From IMG/VR virus record IMGVR_UViG_3300023184_002488, positions 1 through 56,981 of that record: 56,981 nt of DNA; one strand, 5' to 3'. Shown in pieces: positions 49,101 to 56,981 of this stretch. A program made the translations under genes and the position numbers. The number at the start of each line of letters is the position of its first letter. The first letter of the stretch is position 1. This DNA is from a virus. A model generated the notes under the pieces. That model was not told where the DNA came from, made no database searches, and saw only the letters and a list, made by a program, of their open reading frames with translations.

Positions 49101-52100
49101 TATACCAATGTCACCTTCAATTCCGCCTTCATCTGATGTGTAATTACAACTACATATTGAACATGTATGATGCTCTTCTTCCAACCATTGTTGCTGTTCT
49201 AGCTGTTGTTGGTATGCTTCTGCGCTAATCAATCTGACCACCTTCGCTTTCTACCGCCGCTTTTTGTAATTCACGATTGACCATTTTATATGCCGCACGT
49301 TCCATACTGTCTAGATCGTCCCAAAGCTCTTCCATGCTGTTTAAGGCCCCGAAGAGATTGCTATGCCCATATTCTTCACCGTGCCATTGCACGATACTAT
49401 ATGCTTCACCTATGTCCATATATACTGGTGTTCCCATTATTGTTCTCCAAGTTGGAATTTTTTAAGATATTCTCTCGCTTCGGTCAGGTCTGTCACAGGT
49501 TCAGCAGTGTCTAACAACATAGCGTGACGTGATAATTGTAGTATCCTTTGGGCTCGATATAAACGTTCATAACGGCTTTCTCCAGGATAGGGTTGGCTCC
49601 ATTTATAGTTCATTATTCACCTTCCTTGATTGGAGTGATCGATGAGTGGAATTCATTGTCCCACGGTGGATCTGATATAGCCGCGGGCGAATAGGTCATG
49701 ATCTCTTCTAGGCTTTTAGTGCCCGCAGTTTTATGAGATATTACCTGTTTAATTGGATTGTTGTTAGTGTATAAAAGATATGCCAGATAAGGCACTGTCA
49801 CTATACCTATTAGGATTAAAGTGCCGTTGCTATTTAATAATTTGGTAAGAGAATCGTTCATTTAATCGCTCCTTTATTGTATGTATTATAGCATCTTTTG
49901 GTTAAAAAGTCAACCATTTAACAGCACACCAAAAGTCAAATATTGCTCATAATGGGCTATTTCTTGGTTGATTTGTTCTAATAATTCCTTGTGCTTACGG
50001 GTTTGACGACCCATTCTACGGCAGTTAATTTCTTCTTCTGATAATTTTTTAACCATGGCACCTATAGCATCGCTCATTTTCAGCATGTCATTGGTATGCT
50101 TTTTCATTTTATGTGCAGGTGCTTCTAGTTCAATTTGAACCTGTGCCCAGTCTAAACTTTGAGTAATTTCAGCCATGATACAAGTATAACACATTTTGGC
50201 TAGCTTGTCAATGTCGATAAATACTAGATAATAGGATTAGCTAATGCCACGTCTAAGTTTATATCGTCCGGAAAAGGGCAACGACTACAAGTTCTTTGAT
50301 CGACGTATCAGTGAAATGTTCACAGTTGGTGGAGTTGATGTTCATATCCACAAATATCTCGGACCTTTAACACAGGGCAATGTCAGCATGACCGAACCCG
50401 GCGGTGCTACTACTCTACTAGGAATCCAAGATTTACTATTCTTAGAAAACCGTGATCGCAAATATGATACTAGTATCTATACCATGCGAACTATCTATCG
50501 CCTAAACGACAATGACTTTGATCTAACACAGTTTGGATTATTCTTGACTGGCGACACCATGTTTGCTGTGTTCCATCTGAACGATATGATCGATACTATT
50601 GGTCGTAAGATCATAGTGGGTGATGTCATGGAACTACCAAACTTAAAAGACTACTATCCATTGGATGATACTGTTCCTACAGCTCTTAAACGTTATTATG
50701 TAGTGCAAGATGCTACCCGTGCGGCAGAAGGATTTGCGCCAACTTGGTATCCACACCTATGGCGGGTTAAACTACAACCATTGGTAGACAGCCAAGAATA
50801 CAAAGATATCATTAATACTCTTGATGCTGGTGATAATACTGATAGTTCAATAGCAGATGTCCTAAGCACTTACCAAAAATACATTGATATCAATGATGCT
50901 ATCGTTAGCCGTGCTGAACAAGATGTTCCGGCTAGTGGTTATGATACCAGTGCGATCTATACTGAGCCAGTCAATCCAGATGGCACACCTGGTGATCCGG
51001 GTGGTTTAGATTCTAGCCAGGTCAGTGATGATGCCAGTGATGTCAATGATGATGCAAGTTCGGCTACACTAACATCAGCTAAGAAAGTAGAAGGATATTT
51101 AACTGGAGATGGCCTACCACCAAACGGTGCCGCAGTTGCCGCTGGTATCGCTTTCCCAAATGCTCCAGGCGTGGGAGATTTCTATTTACGTTTAGACTAT
51201 GTGCCTAATAGATTATTCCGTTATGACGGGCGTCGTTGGGTCAAGATAGAGGATGCTGTGAGAACTAACCTAACACCAGGATCAACCAATACTACACAAT
51301 TAAGTGGATTCGTCAATGACACTAACAAGTTCATGAGCAACAGCGTTGCTTGGGACGCTATACGCATCAGCAGTGGCACATATACACCTGCGGCCAATGC
51401 GTTTACTTTATCATTCAATGTCACCACTGGTAATATAGTTGTTAAAGTTCCATACGTCAGCGGTTATGGCGCTAAGACCTATATCAACAGTATCAAAGTC
51501 AACAACACCATCAGCAACTCAAGTGGCAATATTGGCATACACGTGGCCAATACCTATGTCAATGGTGACCTATTAGAATACACAGTTTACGAACACGTGA
51601 TCAATGAACGTCAGAGCTTATCACAAGCCTTGCGTCCTTCAGCGGATAACATATAATGGTTACTTCTTATAATATAGATGATATAACCGCTAGTATGGCT
51701 AAATCTGGTTATGCTGTAATAAAAAACTTTTTAAATACAACAGAATTAAACTTAGCTTTAGAAGATTGTAAAAAAACTCCGCCAAATATACGTATCGAAG
51801 ATGGCTCCGGCACTGTTACAATGTTTCATGGCTCCGGCAGTCCTGTTGTAAACAAAGTATTTTATAAAAAAGCACTTGAATTATCAAAACAAATAGATCC
51901 TAGAATGGATACTGTCGCCGGAAATGGCATGTATTTTAGTGAACAGACGTTTGCATATTGTAATTGGGATTGGCATTTAGATCATGATGTATTCTATAGA
52001 TGGCAACAATTACATAGTTATTATAATTTTTTTATTCCTATCATTAAAGAAGATCCAAAATTATCAGGATTAAGTATTATCCCATTGGATGTTATAAAAA

Positions 52101-55100
52101 AAGAATTTCCACAATATTCTGACAGATTATATAATAATGGCGCATGTCGTTTTTATCCAAAAGGTAATATAACTACAGTCTACGACGACGAAATTGATGA
52201 AATTTTTGAACTGCCTGTTAATATAGAAAATATTAAAATTAGTCCAGAAATAGGACCCGGAGACTTATTACTTCTAAAAGGCTGCGTGATACATCACGCA
52301 CAAGATACGTTAACACATAGAGTAGCCTTATCGATGAGAGTAGTTCAAGGCTCTTATATATTATCTAGAAAAAAATTAGATTCTGGCGGATTATGGAAAA
52401 AGCATGTTATAAAATCTACTCCTGAATTATCAAAAATGTATGAAGTATTTGATGCATTAAACAAAGAAGAAATAACATCAGTTGAGTATACTGAATATTT
52501 AAAGTTAAATTAAAAAGGTAAAGTTACAATGGCAGCCTTACAACAATATTTTTATGATGCTCAGATTGAGCGTTTCCTAGCACAGTTTATCCGCATGGTA
52601 AGTGGCTTCCAAGTTGAATTTGGTCAAGACCGCAGTGGTAATAAAACTCTACAACGTGTGCCTGTTTACTATGGTGATGGCAGTCGACAAGTGGCCGCTA
52701 TCATTAATAACATGAGCGAAAACGCCTTACCAACTACACCAGCCATGACCGTTTATATCAACAACGTCACCTATGATCGTGATCGTGTGCAGGATCCTAC
52801 ATTCGTTGGCAAGATGAATATCCGCCAACGCTATTATAACGAAGACACACAGGAATTTGAAAATCGTCAAGGTAATGCTTTTACCATTGAACGTGCTATG
52901 CCTGTCCCATATACCTTAGATCTTAAATTAGATATCTGGACATCAAATACCAAACAAAAATTACAGCTATTAGAACAGATGATGGTCCTGTTTAATCCAG
53001 GTATGGAAATACAATCAACAGACAACTATATCGATTGGACTAGCCTGAGCGTGGTTTATTTAGAAAGCCCAACTTGGACTAGCCGTAGCGTGCCAATTGG
53101 TACAGAAAATCCCGTTGATGTCGCTACACTTACATTTAAACTACCTGTGTGGATCAGTCCACCGGCCAAGGTTAAAAAACTTGGCGTCATACAAAAAATC
53201 ATCGCCAGCATACATGATGCAGATGGCAATCTCAGTGATGCTGTTTATAATGATACCAATCTATTAGGTAATCGTCAATACTTTACACCATTGATGTATG
53301 GAGTATTGTTGATCGGCAACCAATTAACTTTATTAAAAATACAAGATGTTGAAACACCGCGTGAACCTACACTCAGCACACCAACTAAGATTGGCACCCG
53401 TGATGTTTGGCGCGATCTCATCAATGTCTATGGTGTATTAGAAAACGGTATTAGCCAGGTAAGATTATTACAAGAAGATGGTATCACTGAAGTCATCGGC
53501 ACTGTCAGCTATCACCCAACTGATGATAGTATATTGATCTTTAACGTAGACGTAGACACTACCCCTGGTAATACATTAGATCCAATCAATGCTATCATTG
53601 ATCCACGCAAGGTCACTGTCAACGGTGATATTACTACCCCCAGCACAGGCACTAGATATTTGATATTAGATGCTATTGGTAGTTTCGATACCAGCAATGG
53701 TGATGGACCATCAGCTTGGCACGGTGCAGATGGACAAGATTTAGTAGCTAATGCTAATGATATCATTCAATATAATGGCAGTCATTGGACGGTTTCATTT
53801 GACAGCCAGGCCCAAACGAGTTTACAATATGTAAGTAACTTAACGACCACTACTCAATATAAATGGAATGGCGCTCAATGGGTAAAAAGCTGGGAAGGCG
53901 AATACAAGGAAGGACTTTGGACACTGGTCATATAGAAGGTGTCGGCACCTTTATCTACGCAACGTCAACTGGACGCTATCTATTCTTATTACGTGATACC
54001 AGCAAATACAGTGGAACTTGGGGCTTAGCTGGTGGTAAGATCGACACTGGTGAACACCTCCTAACATCACTGCATAGAGAACTCAATGAAGAACTTGGCT
54101 ACAATTTCATTGACGTCAAAGTTATCCCCATAGAAAAATTTACCAGTGACAACGGGCACTTTAGTTATAACACTTTCCTAATACCCATTGAAGAAGAATT
54201 TACCCCGGTATTAAACTATGAACATCGTGGATATTCGTGGGTGCGTTTAGAAGATCATCCTAAACCCCTACACCCAGGTGTATGGCGGACTATTAATTTT
54301 TCAGCTGTGGTAGATAAGATTCGAACTTTAGAAACGGTGTTATAGATCAGTTTCTAAAACAAAGTCTCTATGACTGATCTGGCGGAAGTTTAGGCAATAT
54401 TTGTGACTTTCTGGAACTGTGCTACGTCCACACGGTGTAACCCAAATGAAGTCAACATCATCATATAGATTAAATAACTCAATCCTATTTGTCACCCATT
54501 TATCACTTAATATGTCAACATCAAGAGCATCATAGCCATTGGTGCCAGCATAGACGTTGAAGTTATAGCTTTCACTATCTTGCTCATCAAATCCCAATAG
54601 ATAGATACGTTTATGTCCATCAAATGCCGCGATATAAGCTGCGGTGGTGCCTGCATCAGCATAGGGATTGTAAGGGATTAGATAAAATTTTCCTGGATAT
54701 TCTAATAGATGCATAGCATTAGTATAGACTATATTGTTTTTAACGTATTCACTACCAGCTAGTTCTTCAACTATACCATCGCCACCGGCTACTAAAAAGT
54801 CTGGAGTAAAGTCTCTGTATAAGGCATTACATCCATAAGTCTGTAGAGTATCTGCACCAAGTAGTCCGCTAAACTTTTTAAGATTTTGTAGATCAAACTC
54901 TAATCTTGTAGGACTGTTGCCAACGACTACAGCACGGTTACTGATTTGATTATTGGTAACGGCATTAGGAACAGTTTCTACAGTTTCGTACCAACGTGTC
55001 CCTTCCTTCTTGCGTTCAACAATAATGTCTTCGCCGGTGTAGTCCTTGCGATAATTTTTAGCTACTTTTAACATTGATCACCTATTATACTATGAATGTA

Positions 55101-56981
55101 CCAAATACTTTAACATTGGCTTGTACCACTGATGCAGCTATTGTACCTGTGTAGTAAACTTGGACGTTGCCTGCCAGCACGTTTGCACTTAAAACGCCCA
55201 TAGCATAACCGTTATTTATTACACCGTAGGTGTTGATCCAAGCATTACCTGCACCATCAGTAACTACTTGAGCAGTGTATGATTCTACATTACCTGTAGC
55301 ACCCGTGCCTCTCTTAGATGAAATTTGGAAAGTAGCACTGGTAAATGTTGTTTGGCTACGAGTAGCGATCACATATGGTGTATTATTAGCGGCAATATTA
55401 ACTGCTGTCTGTGTATAGACGATGTCTGTACCATTGAGCAAGTTAAAGTCGCCAGCTGTGTCAACACGTGTGCGGATAACCGTACCGCCATCACTAGTGC
55501 CTGACCATTGTTCTACACCAGTGTCACTGGTAATAAGTTGATTAAGACCATTACCGTTGGTGAGTGAGCTAACTGTTGCTGTTGTTGCTAATACGCGAAC
55601 GTCGATCACATCATCTGGTGCTGGTGGTTCTGTAAATGTCATCGTTGTACCGCTTACACTGTAGGCCAGTGTTGGGAACTGCATGACACCGTTAATGCTT
55701 ACGATCGTAGATGCAGTAGTAGCATTAGCTTGTAAGGTAAATGTTGTATTAGTTCCGTCAACATTACCATATCCACCTGCTGTGTTACCTGAATATTGGC
55801 GATCACTGATGACTGTGAACACTGAACCCGCAATATTCCAAGCAGTACCATCATAGAATTCAAGTGAGTTAGTTGTGCTGTTGAAACGTACCATACCTGC
55901 TACGTCATTGCCGCCTTGGCTACTTGGTCGTGCAGCAGTTGGACCAACTGGAACCATCATTGACGTCGCACCGCCGACTTTAAATATCGCACCTGGCTGG
56001 ACTGTTAGATTGCCACCACCAACTATCACTGTTTCTGTTATTCCTGCTACAGTATTACCTGTGGCTCCATATAATACAACATTGCCATTGAAGCTGTTAA
56101 CTCTGATTGCAGTGCCTTGACCATTTGTAAGATTAATATTTGCGCCATATCCAACAGTTAACGTCTTATTAATTGCAGCACCACCAGCAACAATTACTGC
56201 TCCAGTGGTTAATGAGGATGAATCTGTTGTTGAGTTAGCCCAAATAATGCCTGTAGCTTTTACTGTATCTGCGATCACGCCCGATGCGCTTACGTTACCA
56301 GTTGTATTAATAAGTCCGCTTGAGTTAACTGCCGCTACTGTTGAAGTTCCGGTTACATTTAATGCTCCAGCGTTGACTGTAGAGGCACTTACGTTTGCTG
56401 TGGTATTAATAAATCCACTTGAGTTGATCGCTGCCGCAGTAGTAGTGCTGTTAATTGTTAGGGTATTAAGTATGCCATTTACAGCTAATATGTTACCTGA
56501 TAAGTTAACACTCGCGCCAGTGAACGCAGTAGCTGCATTACCAATGAACCCAGCCGCCACATTACCAAATGTAGCATCATCTGATGTTACTAGTTGGGCT
56601 AATACCGTGGCTGCAACAACATTACCTGTTAGATTGATACTTGCACCAGTAAATGTTGTGCCAGTGTTACCAATAAAGCCTGAAGCAATATTGCCAACAG
56701 TAAGATCATCTGCTGTTACAAGCTGAGCCAACACCGTGGCTGCAACAACATTACCTGAAACGTTTAATGAACTACCAGTTATTGATGTAAATGCACCAGT
56801 GCTGGCTGTGGCGTTACCAATTGGAGTATTTTGTATACCTGAGCCTACATATAGTGCTCCAGTTATACCGGCACCACCTAGTACCTGTAGCGCACCTGAT
56901 GTAGCGTTGGTTGCTGGGTTACCATTGACTAGAGATAAGTTACCAGCTTTGATCGGATCCCACACAGTTCCTGCAGAAAAT

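Overview
The window is a stretch of a T4-like myovirus genome (Caudoviricetes) that infects a Gram-negative bacterium. The basis is a large set of recognisable T4-type genes: terminase gp17, tail sheath gp18, tail tube gp19, neck gp13/gp14, sheath terminator gp15, head-completion nuclease gp4, dNMP kinase gp1, the recombinase UvsX, a UvsY-like mediator and the ssDNA-binding protein gp32. The gp14 and gp15 proteins look most like those of marine/freshwater T4-like phages (cyanophage and pelagiphage type). A phage-encoded outer-membrane beta-barrel and lipopolysaccharide-type sugar genes point to a Gram-negative host. The DNA is AT-rich and almost gapless, with stop/start overlaps of 1-20 nt; no intergenic stretch exceeds 300 nt. 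I see no tRNA, insertion sequence or CRISPR array.

Layout. (1) 1-2300, minus: small early-type genes and an AAA+ ATPase, under textbook sigma70 promoters (TTGACA/T, 16-17 bp, TATAAT). (2) 2306-17110, minus: a large carbohydrate region in two blocks, 2306-6898 (cupin isomerase, kinase/nucleotidyltransferase fusion, KdsC-like phosphatase, GatZ-like aldolase, glycosyltransferase-like) and 8442-15407 (4,6-dehydratase, epimerase, sugar C-methyltransferase, two paralogous glycosyltransferases, methyltransferase). Between and after them lie a SleB-type cell-wall hydrolase, an outer-membrane barrel and a NeuD/PglD-type acyltransferase. (3) 17313-20271, plus: two TauD-like proteins, a third oxygenase-like protein and an unknown. 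(4) 20236-24586, minus: glycosyltransferase-like, two late genes, a nucleotidyltransferase-cupin fusion and a methyltransferase. (5) 24579-29961, minus: recombination core UvsY / radical SAM / 81 aa / UvsX / radical SAM / gp32. (6) 30127-45661, minus: packaging and tail genes. (7) 45761-50176: a Zn/HNH-like plus-strand gene, dNMP kinase, gp13 and small genes. (8) 50244-54345, plus: gp14, a cargo dioxygenase, gp15 and a NUDIX hydrolase. (9) 54340-56981, minus: a DUF115-like protein and a repeat-rich tail-fibre gene cut by the window edge.

Regulation is unusually readable. Early-type sigma70 promoters and T4-type late octamers (NATAAATA) can be placed in front of many genes. Several promoters lie so close to the start codon, with no Shine-Dalgarno sequence, that the mRNA is predicted to be leaderless. 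Two genes (gp13 and the dNMP kinase) have hairpins that would hide the ribosome site on read-through mRNA, with a late promoter inside the loop, the logic known for T4 genes e and soc. Two promoters carry a late octamer inside the spacer of an early promoter.

The best candidates for undescribed biology are: the compact sugar-activation cassette 2306-6898; three consecutive oxygenase-fold proteins with Asn where the iron-binding Asp/Glu should be; twin radical SAM proteins inside the recombination core; a set of late proteins with T4-like capsid-targeting N-termini (possible injected proteins); and a 1042-residue late protein with a glycine zipper and three Cys clusters.
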